Below the pieces are notes generated by a model. The model was not told where the DNA came from. It ran no database searches and saw only the letters and a program-made list of their open reading frames with translations. A program made the translations under genes and the position numbers. Source: Novosphingobium lindaniclasticum LE124 (GTDB lineage Bacteria; Pseudomonadota; Alphaproteobacteria; Sphingomonadales; Sphingomonadaceae). From it: 54,576 bases of DNA. Where the stretch lies: contig NZ_ATHL01000108.1 of NCBI RefSeq assembly GCF_000445125.1, forward strand, positions 1-54,576, in the 5' to 3' direction. Positions 26,578 through 35,634 of the stretch are shown here, one piece after another; position 1 is the first letter of the stretch; every line of letters begins with the position of its first letter.

Positions 26578-29403
26578 ATGAAAACCTCTATCCGGATCGT
26601 CGCCGGACTGCTCGCATCGGCATCGTTCGCCACGATCGCGCAGGCCGGCGAAGTTGCAGGCAGCGTGCATGACGCCTCGGGCGAGCGTCCGCTGCAGTCG
26701 GCTTCGGTCCGTATCGTCGAGCTAAACCGCGCGGCCGAGACCGATCGCGCCGGCAACTACGTGTTCGGCGACGTGCCTGCCGGCACTTATACGCTGGAGG
26801 CCCGTTACGTCGGCGCCGAAGTGACCACCAAGAACATCACCGTTCCGGCAACCGGACGCATCGGCGGGGACTTCGACCTGCCGGCGATCGGCGGCGGCGA
26901 CATTCTCGTCACCGGCCAGACCGCCAACCTCACCAGCGCCCTGTCGCGCCAGAAGGCCGCCGACGGCGTGGTTTCCGTGCTGACGCGCGACGCCGTGGGC
27001 CAGTTCCCCGACCAGAACGTAGCCGAATCGTTGCGCCGCCTGCCGGGCATCAACATCCTCAACGACCAGGGCGAAGGCCGCTTCGTGGCCGTGCGCGGCC
27101 TCGATCCGAACCTCAACTCCACCTCGCTCAACGGCGTGCGCATTCCGGCGCCGGAATCGGACGTGCGCCAGGTCGCGCTCGACGTGGTCTCGTCGGACAC
27201 CATCGAATCGGTGGAAGTGAAGAAGTCCTTCACCCCCGACATGGACGGCGACTTCATCGGCGCCTCGGTCGAGATCAAGACCACCAGCGCCTTCGATTCG
27301 AAGAAGAACCGCTACTCGCTGAACGCCGAAGGCAGCTGGAACGACTATTCGGGCAAGGTCACGCCGAAGGGCGCGTTCGACTTCACGCAGAAGTTGGGTG
27401 AGAACTTCGGCATCGCCGGCTCCGTCAGCTACTACAAGCGCAAGTTCGAGACCGACAACGTCGAAGCGGCGGACTGGACCGAGGACGACAACGGCAACGC
27501 TTATGCCGAGAGCCTGGAATATCGCGACTACGACGTCGAGCGTACCCGCATCAACGCGGCGCTCTCGCTCGACTGGCGCGTTTCGGACACCACCAAAGCC
27601 TATGTGCGCGGCAATTGGGCCCAGTTCGACGATCACGAATATCGCCGCCGCACCACCTTCGACTTCAGCGACTTCGGCGAAGCCAGCAGCGCCACCGGCT
27701 CTACCGTGCGCTTCGACACCGCGACGCTCGACGACGGCGACAAGCTGACCATCGAGCGCGACCACAAGGACCGCTTCGAGCGCCAGCGCATCCGCTCGGT
27801 GGCCATCGGCAGCGACACCGACACCGGCACCTGGAAATTCAACTGGCAGGGCAGCTATGCCAAGTCGACCGAGAAGGAGACGTTCTCGGTCGATCCCAGC
27901 CGCTACACCGCCGAGTTCGAGAACGATTCGGGCGTCGCGATCGACGTGAACAACGGCAACAAGTTCTTCCCCGCCTATTCGGTGGCCAATGGCGCGGCAT
28001 CCGTGAACGATGCGGGGAACTACGCGTTCGACCGTCTCGAACTGACGACGCTGTCGGACAGCCAGGACGAGGAATGGGCCGCCAAGGCAGACCTCGCCCG
28101 CACCTTCGCCGGCGACAATGGCGACTTCACCGTGCAGGGCGGCGTCAAGGCGCGCTGGCGCAAGAAGTCCTACGACTTCAACATGAGCCGCTTCGACGGC
28201 TATGACGGCGACTACACGCTGGCCGATGTGCTGGGCAAGCAGACCTACCGCCTGCTCGACATGGGCCCCGTGGCCAGCAAGCGCGGCCCGGCCGACTTCT
28301 ACCGCGCCAACGAGGACGGCTTCGAATACAACGATGTTGACAGCCTGATCGACAGCTCGACCAGCGACTACTCGGTGCGCGAGGACATCCTGGCCGGTTA
28401 CCTGCTCGGTCGCTGGGATTCGGCCACCCTGCGCGTGATCGGCGGCGTGCGCGTGGAGCGCACCTACAACAAGCTCAACGGCAACCTCGTCGCCGTCAGC
28501 GAACAGGAAGACCCGACCGATCCGGACGAGACGATCTCGGTGGTCGATGTCTCGAGCGTGGGCTACGAGCGCAACTACACCAACTGGCTGCCCAGCCTGA
28601 CCCTGCGCTGGAGCCCGCAGAGCAACCTCGTCGCCCGCGCTGCCGGCTACAAGACGGTGGTACGTCCCAAGCTGGCGGACCTCGCGCCGCGCTACAGCAT
28701 CAATGAGGACGGAGAGGCCGAGTTCGGCAACCCCTACCTGAAGCCCTACCAGGCCTGGAACTTCGACGCCGGGTTCGACTACTACTTCACCAACAACGGT
28801 GCGATCTCGTTCGGCGGCTTCTACAAGTCGATCAAGGACTACACCTACAGCGCGTTCTCCAGCGAAGAGGGCACCTTCAACGGGGTGGACTATACCGAGC
28901 TGCGCAGCCCGGTGAACGGCGATACCGCCACCGTCGCGGGCCTGGAAGCCAGCTTCAGCCAGGTCTTCTCGATGCTGCCCGCGCCCTTCGATGGCCTGCT
29001 GACCCAGCTGAACTATACCTACACCTACGCCCGCGGCACGGTGCTGGACGATGACGGCGTGGCCCGCCGCATCTCTCTGCCTTCGTCCTCGAAGAACACC
29101 TTCAACGTCGTGCTCGGCTACGAGAAGGGCCCCGTCAGCCTGCGCGCCGCCGGTACCTTCCGTGACAAGTACCTGGACGAAGTGGGCGGCGCCCCGGATC
29201 AGGATCGCATCGTCAACCAGCACTTCCAGCTGGATCTCTCGGCCAAGTTCAAGGTGACCGAGAACGTGCGCCTCTTCGCGGACTGGGTGAACGTGAACAA
29301 CGCCAAGTTCTACGCCTATCAGGATTTCGCCGGTTCCAAGCGTCTCCTTCAGTACGAGGAATACGGCTCGACCGTGAAGTTCGGCGCGAAGGTGACCTTC
29401 TGA
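26578..29403 (+). CDS. TonB-dependent receptor (Caulobacter/Xanthomonas type), probable phytate or inositol-phosphate uptake
   Basis: 941 residues. Signal peptide (about 1-22, ending IAQA), then a carboxypeptidase-regulatory-like beta-sandwich (about 24-100: GSVHDASGERPLQSASVRI, GTYTLEARYVG). The plug domain (about 110-240) has SLRRLPGINILNDQGEGRFVAVRGL and VEVKKSFTPDMDGDFIGA, typical of the large Xanth/Caulo receptor group. The 22-strand barrel ends in the outer-membrane signature VKFGAKVTF. It imports a ligand across the outer membrane using TonB energy. The stop overlaps the start of a phytase gene and the promoter has Pho-box-like repeats, so I infer the ligand is phytate or its breakdown products. 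No STN signalling domain is seen. Confidence 0.93.
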   Translation: MKTSIRIVAGLLASASFATIAQAGEVAGSVHDASGERPLQSASVRIVELNRAAETDRAGNYVFGDVPAGTYTLEARYVGAEVTTKNITVPATGRIGGDFDLPAIGGGDILVTGQTANLTSALSRQKAADGVVSVLTRDAVGQFPDQNVAESLRRLPGINILNDQGEGRFVAVRGLDPNLNSTSLNGVRIPAPESDVRQVALDVVSSDTIESVEVKKSFTPDMDGDFIGASVEIKTTSAFDSKKNRYSLNAEGSWNDYSGKVTPKGAFDFTQKLGENFGIAGSVSYYKRKFETDNVEAADWTEDDNGNAYAESLEYRDYDVERTRINAALSLDWRVSDTTKAYVRGNWAQFDDHEYRRRTTFDFSDFGEASSATGSTVRFDTATLDDGDKLTIERDHKDRFERQRIRSVAIGSDTDTGTWKFNWQGSYAKSTEKETFSVDPSRYTAEFENDSGVAIDVNNGNKFFPAYSVANGAASVNDAGNYAFDRLELTTLSDSQDEEWAAKADLARTFAGDNGDFTVQGGVKARWRKKSYDFNMSRFDGYDGDYTLADVLGKQTYRLLDMGPVASKRGPADFYRANEDGFEYNDVDSLIDSSTSDYSVREDILAGYLLGRWDSATLRVIGGVRVERTYNKLNGNLVAVSEQEDPTDPDETISVVDVSSVGYERNYTNWLPSLTLRWSPQSNLVARAAGYKTVVRPKLADLAPRYSINEDGEAEFGNPYLKPYQAWNFDAGFDYYFTNNGAISFGGFYKSIKDYTYSAFSSEEGTFNGVDYTELRSPVNGDTATVAGLEASFSQVFSMLPAPFDGLLTQLNYTYTYARGTVLDDDGVARRISLPSSSKNTFNVVLGYEKGPVSLRAAGTFRDKYLDEVGGAPDQDRIVNQHFQLDLSAKFKVTENVRLFADWVNVNNAKFYAYQDFAGSKRLLQYEEYGSTVKFGAKVTF

Positions 29404-30512
29404 TGAAGGCGCCTTTCATGATAGTCGCCGACATCGTGAAGCAGGGGTCGGGAGCATTGCTCCCGGCCCTTCTGCTTGCCGGATGCGCTACGACCGGGGT
29501 GGAAACCGCCGCCGTCCGCCTGCCAGCCATCGACGTTCCGGCGCAGGCCGAAACCGATCCGGTGGGAACCCCCAATGCCGACGCGGCGGACGATCCGGCG
29601 ATCTGGCGCAATGCCGCCGATCCCGCCGCCAGCCTGATTCTGGGCACCGACAAGAAGGCGGGGCTCTACGTCTACGGCCTCGACGGCAAGGTCCGCGATT
29701 TCGCGGCGGCCGGTGCGCTCAACAACGCGGACTTGCGCGAGGTGCGCATGGCCGATGGCTCGAAGCGCATCCTGGTGGGCGCGAGCGACCGCACGGACCG
29801 GGCCGAACCGCGCATCGCCCTGTTCAACCTCGACGAGGCCAGCGGCAAGCTCACCGCTCTGGGGGCCGAGGCTTTCCTGCCCGCCGGACATGCCCCGGCA
29901 GAGGCCTACGGCTTCTGCATGGGCAATGCTCGCGCCCGTGACGAACTGGCGCGGGCCTATGTCGTGCTCAAGGACGGCTCGGTGGCGGAAAGCCGGCTGG
30001 TCGAGAAGGACGGCCGGATCGCGGCGGACTATGTGCGGCTGGTGAAGTTCGCCACCCAGTCCGAAGGCTGCGTGGTCGACGACGCGGGCAAGGTGCTCTT
30101 CGTCGCCGAGGAGGATGTCGGGATCTGGAAGGTTCCGCTTGCTGGCGCGACCCTGGTGGCCGAACCTTTCGCGCGTGTCGGCGCGCAGGACGGCCTCGTC
30201 GCCGATGTCGAGGGCCTTGCCGTCGCGCGCGAAAGCGGCGGGCGCGCCTGGCTGGTGGCCTCCAGCCAGGGCGACAATGCTTATGCCCTGTTCGACTTGT
30301 CCTCCGGCAAGCTCTCCGGCCGCTTCCGCATTGATGGCGGCACGATCGGCGGAACCAGCGAGACCGACGGCATCGAAGTGCTGCTGGGCGATTTCGGCCC
30401 GCAGTTCCCCGAGGGTCTGATGGTCGCGCAGGATGGCGACAATGCGCCCAAGGCGCAGAACTTCAAGATGCTGTCCTGGCGGTCGATTCGCACCGCGCTC
30501 GGGATCGAGTGA
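29403..30512 (+). CDS. Beta-propeller phytase, predicted lipoprotein
   Basis: 369 residues. The ATG shares a base with the receptor stop codon (TGATG). An N-terminal hydrophobic stretch ends in the lipobox LAGC with C28, predicting a lipid-anchored outer-membrane or surface enzyme. Six-bladed propeller motifs of 3-phytases are present: DAADDPAIW, GTDKKAGLYVYGLDGK, NNADLREV, EGCVVDDAGKVLFVAEEDVGIW and GETDGIEV-like TSETDGIEVL. These contain the calcium-binding acidic residues that hold phytate. It releases phosphate from myo-inositol hexakisphosphate. Family length is usually about 350-380. Pairing with the upstream receptor suggests cleavage at the surface or in the periplasm coupled to uptake. 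Confidence 0.92.
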   Translation: MKAPFMIVADIVKQGSGALLPALLLAGCATTGVETAAVRLPAIDVPAQAETDPVGTPNADAADDPAIWRNAADPAASLILGTDKKAGLYVYGLDGKVRDFAAAGALNNADLREVRMADGSKRILVGASDRTDRAEPRIALFNLDEASGKLTALGAEAFLPAGHAPAEAYGFCMGNARARDELARAYVVLKDGSVAESRLVEKDGRIAADYVRLVKFATQSEGCVVDDAGKVLFVAEEDVGIWKVPLAGATLVAEPFARVGAQDGLVADVEGLAVARESGGRAWLVASSQGDNAYALFDLSSGKLSGRFRIDGGTIGGTSETDGIEVLLGDFGPQFPEGLMVAQDGDNAPKAQNFKMLSWRSIRTALGIE

Positions 30513-30563
30513 CGTGACGCGCCGGCTTGAGGATATCGGTCCTGCTGGAGTATCAGCGCAGCA

Positions 30564-31211
30564 ATGACGCGGATCTCGAATCGCATGAAGGCGCTGGCCG
30601 GCATTGCCGTGATGGCAGTGTCCGGCCCTGGCTGTTCGTCGGCCGCCTGGGCCGATGTCCTGCAGGTCGGTAGCGGCGGCTACCAATGGGTGGCGGGCGG
30701 TCCGGCGGGGCAGGGCGGCGATACGGTGGGCGCGGACGTGGCGGCGGTGGAAGCGGTTCCGGCCGGGCTCGAAGCCGCGCAGCTTCACCCCCAGTCGATC
30801 ACCGACGCGCTCGATGCGGCCGGGCCTGATCGCTGGCGTGCCCGCGTGGCGGAACTGGCGGCGAAGTACGACATCAGCCCGACCCTGCTCGAGGCGGTGG
30901 TCTGGCAGGAGAGCCGCTGGAACGAGGCGGCACGGTCGCCGGTCGGCGCACGGGGGCTGGCGCAGCTCATGCCCGGTACGGCGGCGCAGATGGGCGTCAA
31001 TCCTGGCGATCCCAGGGCCAATCTGGAAGGTGGGGCGCGCTATCTGCGCATCCAGCTCGATACTTTCGGCGGCGACATCGAAAAGGCATTGGCCGCCTAT
31101 AACGCCGGTCCCGGCCGGGTTCTGAAGGCCGGCGGCATTCCGCGCATCCGCGAGACCCAAGCCTATGTGGCCTCGATCATGGCGCGCCTGACAGATCCCG
31201 TTCGCCGCTGA
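30564..31211 (+). CDS. Lytic transglycosylase with SLT domain
   Basis: 215 residues; an ATG at 30585 is an alternative start. Signal sequence (about 1-30). A linker of about 60 residues precedes a C-terminal SLT domain (about 95-205) with catalytic E116 in AVVWQESRWN, then SPVGARGLAQLMPGTA and AYNAGPGRV. It cleaves peptidoglycan between MurNAc and GlcNAc in the periplasm. The start is 51 bp after the phytase stop with no terminator between, so some read-through from the Pho-like promoter is possible, but its own role is general wall turnover. Confidence 0.92.
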   Translation: MTRISNRMKALAGIAVMAVSGPGCSSAAWADVLQVGSGGYQWVAGGPAGQGGDTVGADVAAVEAVPAGLEAAQLHPQSITDALDAAGPDRWRARVAELAAKYDISPTLLEAVVWQESRWNEAARSPVGARGLAQLMPGTAAQMGVNPGDPRANLEGGARYLRIQLDTFGGDIEKALAAYNAGPGRVLKAGGIPRIRETQAYVASIMARLTDPVRR

Positions 31212-31251
31212 TTTTGGAGCGCTTGCTCCGGCATACCGAACGCATCCTCAC

Positions 31252-31303
31252 CCTCCTGCCTTCGTCATTGCTTCGCTGCGCTTGCCATGACGAAGGCAGG
31301 AGG
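31252..31303. repeat. Palindromic element, 17-bp perfect arms
   Basis: 31252-31268 and 31287-31303 are perfect inverted copies (CCTCCTGCCTTCGTCAT and its complement) around an 18-base loop that contains TGCTTCGCTGCGCTTGCC. The CGTCATTGC...GCTTCG character resembles dispersed palindromic elements common in alphaproteobacterial intergenic spacers. It lies between the convergent transglycosylase and galU genes. Confidence 0.6.
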
Positions 31304-31350
31304 CGCAGGGTGATGAAAGGGGAGCGGCTCCCGGCAGGAAGCGGGCAAGA

Positions 31351-31387
31351 AAAAAGCGCACCGCCCGGTCGGGCAAGCGCGCTTTTT
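31351..31387. terminator. Bidirectional terminator between the transglycosylase gene and galU
   Basis: AAAAAGCGC (31351-31359) pairs with GCGCTTTTT (31379-31387), with an inner GCCC/GGGC stem (31363-31366, 31371-31374). A- and T-tracts flank the stem, so it can stop both convergent genes. Confidence 0.8.
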
Positions 31388-31409
31388 CGTATCGTCTGGC
31401 CGGAGCGGC

Positions 31410-32303
31410 TCAGCCGAGCAGCTTCTTGGCGATGGTGCGCACTTCGCTGCCCATATCGGGCCGGTCGAGCGCGATGGCCAGGGTCGCTTCGACGAAGCCG
31501 ACCTTCGATCCGCAATCGAAGCGCTGGCCTGCGAAGGTGACGGCGTGGAACGGCTGCTCGCCGATCAGCTTGGCCATCGAATCGGTCAGCTGAATCTCGC
31601 CGCCGGCGCCTTTGCCCTGGTTGGCGAGCAGGTCCATGATCTCCGGCTGGAGGATGTAGCGGCCGGAGACGATCTTGTTCGACGGCGCTTCCGCCACCTT
31701 GGGCTTCTCGACCAGTCCCTTGACCTCGGTCAGCGCGCCGCCGAGCACGTCGAGCGTGGCGCCCGGTGCGATGACGCCGTAGCTGGACACTTCCTCTTCC
31801 GGCACTTCCAGCACCGAGACGAGGTTGCCGCCCACTTCGTTATAGGCCTCCACCATCTGCGCCATGCAGCCGGGCGAGCCGTACATCAGCTCGTCGGGCA
31901 GGAAGATCGCGAAAGGCTCGTCGCCGATGACGGCGCGGGCGCACCATACCGCATGGCCAAGGCCGAGCGGCACCTGCTGGCGCACGGTGACGAGATTGCC
32001 GGGCTGGATGCGCGTGGGTTCCAGCGGGTCGAGCGACTTGCCGCGGGCGGACATGGTCGCTTCCAGTTCATAGGCCGTGTCGAAATGCTCGACGATCGCG
32101 GTCTTGCCGCGGCCGGTGACGAAGACGAATTCCTCGATTCCCGCCTCACGCGCTTCGTCGACCGCGTACTGGATCAACGGGCGATCGACGACCGGAAGAA
32201 GTTCCTTCGGAATCGCCTTTGTGGCGGGAAGAAAGCGGGTTCCAAGTCCTGCCACCGGGAACACGGCTTTACGGACGGGCTTTTTGAACTGGGCTGCAGA
32301 CAT
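31410..32303 (-). CDS. galU: UTP-glucose-1-phosphate uridylyltransferase
   Basis: 297 residues. KAVFPVAGLGTRFLPATKAIPKELLPV is the nucleotide-binding signature. VDEAREAGIEEFVFVTGRGK, LGLGHAVWCA and LPDELMYG follow the GalU pattern, and FDCGSKVGFVEA is the C-terminal motif. It makes UDP-glucose for polysaccharides and lipopolysaccharide. It is divergent from murA (126 bp between starts). The sugar transferase at 41.6 kb is a plausible downstream user of its product. Confidence 0.97.
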   Translation of the reverse strand: MSAAQFKKPVRKAVFPVAGLGTRFLPATKAIPKELLPVVDRPLIQYAVDEAREAGIEEFVFVTGRGKTAIVEHFDTAYELEATMSARGKSLDPLEPTRIQPGNLVTVRQQVPLGLGHAVWCARAVIGDEPFAIFLPDELMYGSPGCMAQMVEAYNEVGGNLVSVLEVPEEEVSSYGVIAPGATLDVLGGALTEVKGLVEKPKVAEAPSNKIVSGRYILQPEIMDLLANQGKGAGGEIQLTDSMAKLIGEQPFHAVTFAGQRFDCGSKVGFVEATLAIALDRPDMGSEVRTIAKKLLG

Positions 32304-32429
32304 AGGTAAAGGTCTGACTCCGTTTGGTTACAATGCGATTAAAGCGGCTTCGCAGATGCAGCGCAACAGTCTATCCGTGTTTCTCCGAGGTGTGCTTGCT
32401 GCGCGGCCAAATCCGGTTAAAGAGCGGCC

Positions 32430-33713
32430 ATGGACAAGATCATCATCGAAGGCGGCAAGCGCCTCTCCGGCACCATTCCCGTTTCCGGCGCCAAGAATGC
32501 GGCGCTGACGCTGCTGCCCTGTGCCATGTTGACCGAAGAGCCGCTGACCTTGCGCAATCTGCCGCGCCTGGCGGACATCGACGGTTTCCAGCACCTGATG
32601 AACCAGTTCGGCATCTCGACCATGATCGCAGGCAGCCGTCCGGAAGACTTCGGCCGCGTGATGACGCTTCAAGCGACTCGCATCACCAGTTCGGTCGCGC
32701 CTTACGATCTGGTCCGCAAGATGCGCGCCTCGATCCTCGTGCTTGGCCCGATGCTGGCGCGCATGGGCGAGGCCACCGTCTCGCTGCCCGGCGGCTGCGC
32801 CATCGGCAACCGCCCGATCGACCTGCATCTGAAGGCGCTCGAAGCGCTTGGCGCCCAGATCGAGATGGCGGCAGGCTACGTTCGCGCCGTGGCCCCCGAC
32901 GGCGGCCTTCCCGGCGGGCGCTATTCCTTCCCGGTGGTCTCCGTCGGCGCGACCGAGAACGCGTTGATGGCCGCCGTGCTCTGCAAGGGCAAGTCCACTC
33001 TGCACAACGCCGCACGCGAGCCGGAGATCGTCGACCTCTGCAACCTGCTGACCGCCATGGGCGCGCAGATCGAAGGCATCGGCACGTCCGACCTGACGAT
33101 CCATGGCGTCGACCGCCTTCACGGCGCAACCTACATGGTCATGCCGGACCGGATCGAAGCAGGCTCCTACGCCTGCGCAGCGGCGATCACCGGCGGCGAA
33201 GTCACGCTCAAGGGTGCCAGGATCGAGGACATGGAAGCCACCGTGCAGGCGCTGCGCGATGCCGGCGTCCATGTCGAGGCCACGGCGGAGGGCCTTCATG
33301 TCGCCGCCGACGGTCCGCTGAAGCCGGTGACGCTCTCGACCGCGCCTTACCCCGGCTTCGCCACCGACATGCAGGCCCAGCTCATGGCCCTGCTCTGCCG
33401 GGCCGAGGGATCGAGCGTGCTGACGGAGACGATCTTCGAGAACCGCTACATGCACGTTCCCGAACTCAACCGCATGGGCGCCCATATCGAAACCAAGGGC
33501 CGTACCGCCGTGGTTCACGGGGTGCAGAAGCTCACGGGTGCCGAAGTCATGGCGACCGACCTGCGCGCTTCGATGAGCCTGGTCATCGCCGGCCTGGCGG
33601 CCGAGGGCGAGACCCAAGTGCACCGGCTCTATCACCTCGATCGCGGCTACGAGCGGCTTGAGGAAAAGCTCGCTCTGGTCGGCGCGCAGATCGAACGGGT
33701 CGGCGGCGAGTAA
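32430..33713 (+). CDS. murA: UDP-N-acetylglucosamine 1-carboxyvinyltransferase
   Basis: 427 residues. [29 protein letters not shown] is the N-terminal signature with the catalytic K22 region. The active-site cysteine is C123 in [11 protein letters not shown], the type alkylated by fosfomycin. [23 protein letters not shown] is the conserved C-terminal half. It catalyses the first committed step of peptidoglycan synthesis in the cytoplasm. It is not in an operon with cell-division genes. Confidence 0.97.
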   Translation: MDKIIIEGGKRLSGTIPVSGAKNAALTLLPCAMLTEEPLTLRNLPRLADIDGFQHLMNQFGISTMIAGSRPEDFGRVMTLQATRITSSVAPYDLVRKMRASILVLGPMLARMGEATVSLPGGCAIGNRPIDLHLKALEALGAQIEMAAGYVRAVAPDGGLPGGRYSFPVVSVGATENALMAAVLCKGKSTLHNAAREPEIVDLCNLLTAMGAQIEGIGTSDLTIHGVDRLHGATYMVMPDRIEAGSYACAAAITGGEVTLKGARIEDMEATVQALRDAGVHVEATAEGLHVAADGPLKPVTLSTAPYPGFATDMQAQLMALLCRAEGSSVLTETIFENRYMHVPELNRMGAHIETKGRTAVVHGVQKLTGAEVMATDLRASMSLVIAGLAAEGETQVHRLYHLDRGYERLEEKLALVGAQIERVGGE

Positions 33714-33773
33714 GGCAACCGATAGGCGGCATGGCGCGTTGCTTTTCCCGAATACCCGAGAGGAGCAACCACC

Positions 33774-33995
33774 ATGGGCTTGATCAAGTTGGCCGCAGCC
33801 GGGGCCATCGGCTACGCGCTCTACAAATATGCGAACCAGAACAAGGCACAGACGGCCACTGCCGGCGGGTCCGACAGCTATCCCGTCCGCGATGCCGGGC
33901 CGGAAAACATGACCCACACGCCGCCGCGCTGGTCCAAGACCGACGAAGCGATCGACGAGAGCTTCCCGGCCAGCGATCCGCCGTCGACCTACTGA
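33774..33995 (+). CDS. Small membrane-anchored protein with C-terminal DESFPASDPP motif
   Basis: 73 residues with a strong AGGAG about 11 bases upstream. An N-terminal hydrophobic segment (LIKLAAAGAIGYALYKY) is followed by a polar linker and the C-terminal KTDEAIDESFPASDPPSTY. That motif recurs at the ends of many small alphaproteobacterial proteins, but its function is not known to me. It lies 60 bp after murA and has its own downstream terminator. Confidence 0.8.
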   Translation: MGLIKLAAAGAIGYALYKYANQNKAQTATAGGSDSYPVRDAGPENMTHTPPRWSKTDEAIDESFPASDPPSTY

Positions 33996-34023
33996 CATAG
34001 GCTTCTGCGAGCGATCGCAGCAG

Positions 34024-34059
34024 GGGGCGGGGCCGCAAGGCTGCCGCCCCTTTCGTTTG
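34024..34059. terminator. Terminator between the small membrane protein and RHH genes
   Basis: GGGGCGG (34024-34030) pairs with CCGCCCC (34044-34050) over a 13-base loop, followed by TTTCGTTT on the plus strand. It closes the plus-strand small gene just before the convergent RHH gene end. Confidence 0.65.
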
Positions 34060-34070
34060 ATCCCGGAACT

Positions 34071-34304
34071 TTACAGTCTCTGCGCGGCGATCAGCCAGAC
34101 CCGGATCGCGCTGGCGAGTCCCGGCGGAATGTCGGCCTCCAGCCGCTCGGCGTCGATCCGCGCCACCAGGGCATTGATCGGAACACCTTCGCTTGCGGCG
34201 ATCTGCCGGAGCAGATCCCAGAACGCGGGTTCGAGGCTGATCGACGTCTTGTGGCCGGCGATCTCGATCGAACGCTTGACCGGAGGGTGGTAGATCGTCG
34301 TCAT
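34071..34304 (-). CDS. Ribbon-helix-helix domain protein
   Basis: 77 residues. KRSIEIAGHKTSISLEPAFWDLLRQIAASEGVPINALVARIDAER matches the RHH_4 type, in which a short strand pairs in a dimer and helices follow. The C-terminal helix is LASAIRVWLIAAQ. Such proteins are usually DNA-binding and common in alphaproteobacteria, often single-copy and without a toxin partner. No toxin gene is adjacent: the divergent neighbour is YnfA. Targets are unknown. Confidence 0.85.
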   Translation of the reverse strand: MTTIYHPPVKRSIEIAGHKTSISLEPAFWDLLRQIAASEGVPINALVARIDAERLEADIPPGLASAIRVWLIAAQRL

Positions 34305-34391
34305 CCGCGCAGACTAAAGCGTGATACCGAAAGCGGAAAGCGAGAAGACGGTTCGCAGGGCGATGGCTAAGGGACGAGACTGCGCTAAGGG

Positions 34392-34724
34392 ATGAAAATG
34401 CAAGCCATTGTCATCTATATCGCTGCCGCCCTGGCCGAGATCGGCGGCTGCTTCGCCTTCTGGGGCTGGCTGCGAATGGGGAAGTCGCCGCTCTGGCTGG
34501 TGCCCGGCTGCGCCTCCCTCGTCCTGTTCGCCTGGTTGCTGACGCTGGTGGATAGCGGCGATGCGGGAAGGGCCTATGCCGCTTACGGCGGCGTCTACAT
34601 CACCTTGGCGCTTCTGTGGCTCTGGCTGGCCGAAGGCGTTCGCCCGGATCGCTGGGACCTGGGCGGCGCCGCGATCTGCCTGGCGGGAGCGGCGGTGATC
34701 CTGTTCGGCCCGCACCGGGTCTGA
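34392..34724 (+). CDS. YnfA/UPF0060 family membrane protein
   Basis: 110 residues with four membrane helices. [63 protein letters not shown] and the terminal ILFGPHR are the YnfA signature. The family resembles small multidrug resistance transporters in size and topology; function is not settled. The start may be the first ATG or the one two codons later. It is convergent with phaB. Confidence 0.92.
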   Translation: MKMQAIVIYIAAALAEIGGCFAFWGWLRMGKSPLWLVPGCASLVLFAWLLTLVDSGDAGRAYAAYGGVYITLALLWLWLAEGVRPDRWDLGGAAICLAGAAVILFGPHRV

Positions 34725-34772
34725 TAATCGGAAAGCGGGAAGGACCGACCCGCAGGCCGGCCCTTCGAACGC

Positions 34773-35495
34773 TCAATACATATGCTGGCCGCCGTTGATG
34801 CTCAGCGTGGAGCCGGTGACGAAGCCGCCGTTCTCCGAGCAGAGGAATGCGCAGCCGCGCGCGATTTCATAGGCATTGCCGAGACGACCGACCGGGATCT
34901 TGGCAACGATCTTCTCCAGCACCGGCGCGGGCACGGCCGCGACCATGTCGGTATCGATGTAGCCGGGCGCGATGGCGTTGACAGTCACGCCGTACTTGGC
35001 ACCTTCCTGGGCCAGCGCCTTGGTGAAGCCGTGGATGCCGGACTTGGCCGCGGCATAGTTGACCTGGCCGTACTGGCCGGCCTGGCCGTTGATCGAGCCG
35101 ATGTTGACGATGCGGCCCCAGCCACGCTCGCGCATGCCGGAAAACGTGGCCTTGGCCATGTTGAAGCAGCCGCCGAGGTTGATCCGCATGACCTCGTTCC
35201 AGTCGTCGAAGGTCATCTTGTGGAGTACGCCGTCGCGGGTGATCCCGGCGTTGTTGATGACGATGTCCACCGGCCCCACTTCGGCCGTCACACGTGCGAC
35301 ACCTTCCAACGTCGCCTCATGATCGCCCACATCCCACTTGTAGGCCTGAATGCCGGTCTTCTCGGTAAAGGCTTGCGCCTTTTCATCGTTGCCCGCGTAA
35401 TTTGCAACTACGGTGTGGCCTCTTTCCTGGAGGGCCAGTGAAACGGCCTCTCCAATACCCCTCGTTCCACCAGTAACGATAGCAACACGCGCCAT
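34773..35495 (-). CDS. phaB: Acetoacetyl-CoA reductase
   Basis: 240 residues, short-chain dehydrogenase/reductase. Nucleotide-binding TGGTRGIG (8-15) and NNAG (81-84). Catalytic S134, Y147 and K151 in IVNIGSINGQAGQYGQVNYAAAK, which matches PhaB more closely than FabG. It reduces acetoacetyl-CoA to (R)-3-hydroxybutyryl-CoA with NADPH for polyhydroxybutyrate. No thiolase or synthase gene is in the window, so the pathway must be completed elsewhere. Confidence 0.9.
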   Translation of the reverse strand: MARVAIVTGGTRGIGEAVSLALQERGHTVVANYAGNDEKAQAFTEKTGIQAYKWDVGDHEATLEGVARVTAEVGPVDIVINNAGITRDGVLHKMTFDDWNEVMRINLGGCFNMAKATFSGMRERGWGRIVNIGSINGQAGQYGQVNYAAAKSGIHGFTKALAQEGAKYGVTVNAIAPGYIDTDMVAAVPAPVLEKIVAKIPVGRLGNAYEIARGCAFLCSENGGFVTGSTLSINGGQHMY

Positions 35496-35634
35496 TTACA
35501 AAGCCTTTCGCTTAGTGAGCATCCACCAAGGACAGGCTAGGTAAAGCCGGGAACCAGAGCAAGCGGAAGCGCTCTGTCCAAAAGGTTGAATCACGCCAAT
35601 TCGGATGAGAGAAACGCAATTTAACTTGCGCGAA

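Noticed and set aside
26722..29223. Long open frame antisense to the TonB-dependent receptor
   Set aside because: Composition is typical of antisense high-GC frames, and the plus-strand receptor has clear plug and barrel motifs.
31252..31303. Palindrome as the terminator of the transglycosylase gene
   Set aside because: No T-tract follows; the real terminator with flanking A/T tracts is at 31351-31387.
34071..34304. RHH protein as an antitoxin
   Set aside because: No small toxin-like gene is adjacent on the same strand; YnfA is divergent and unrelated.
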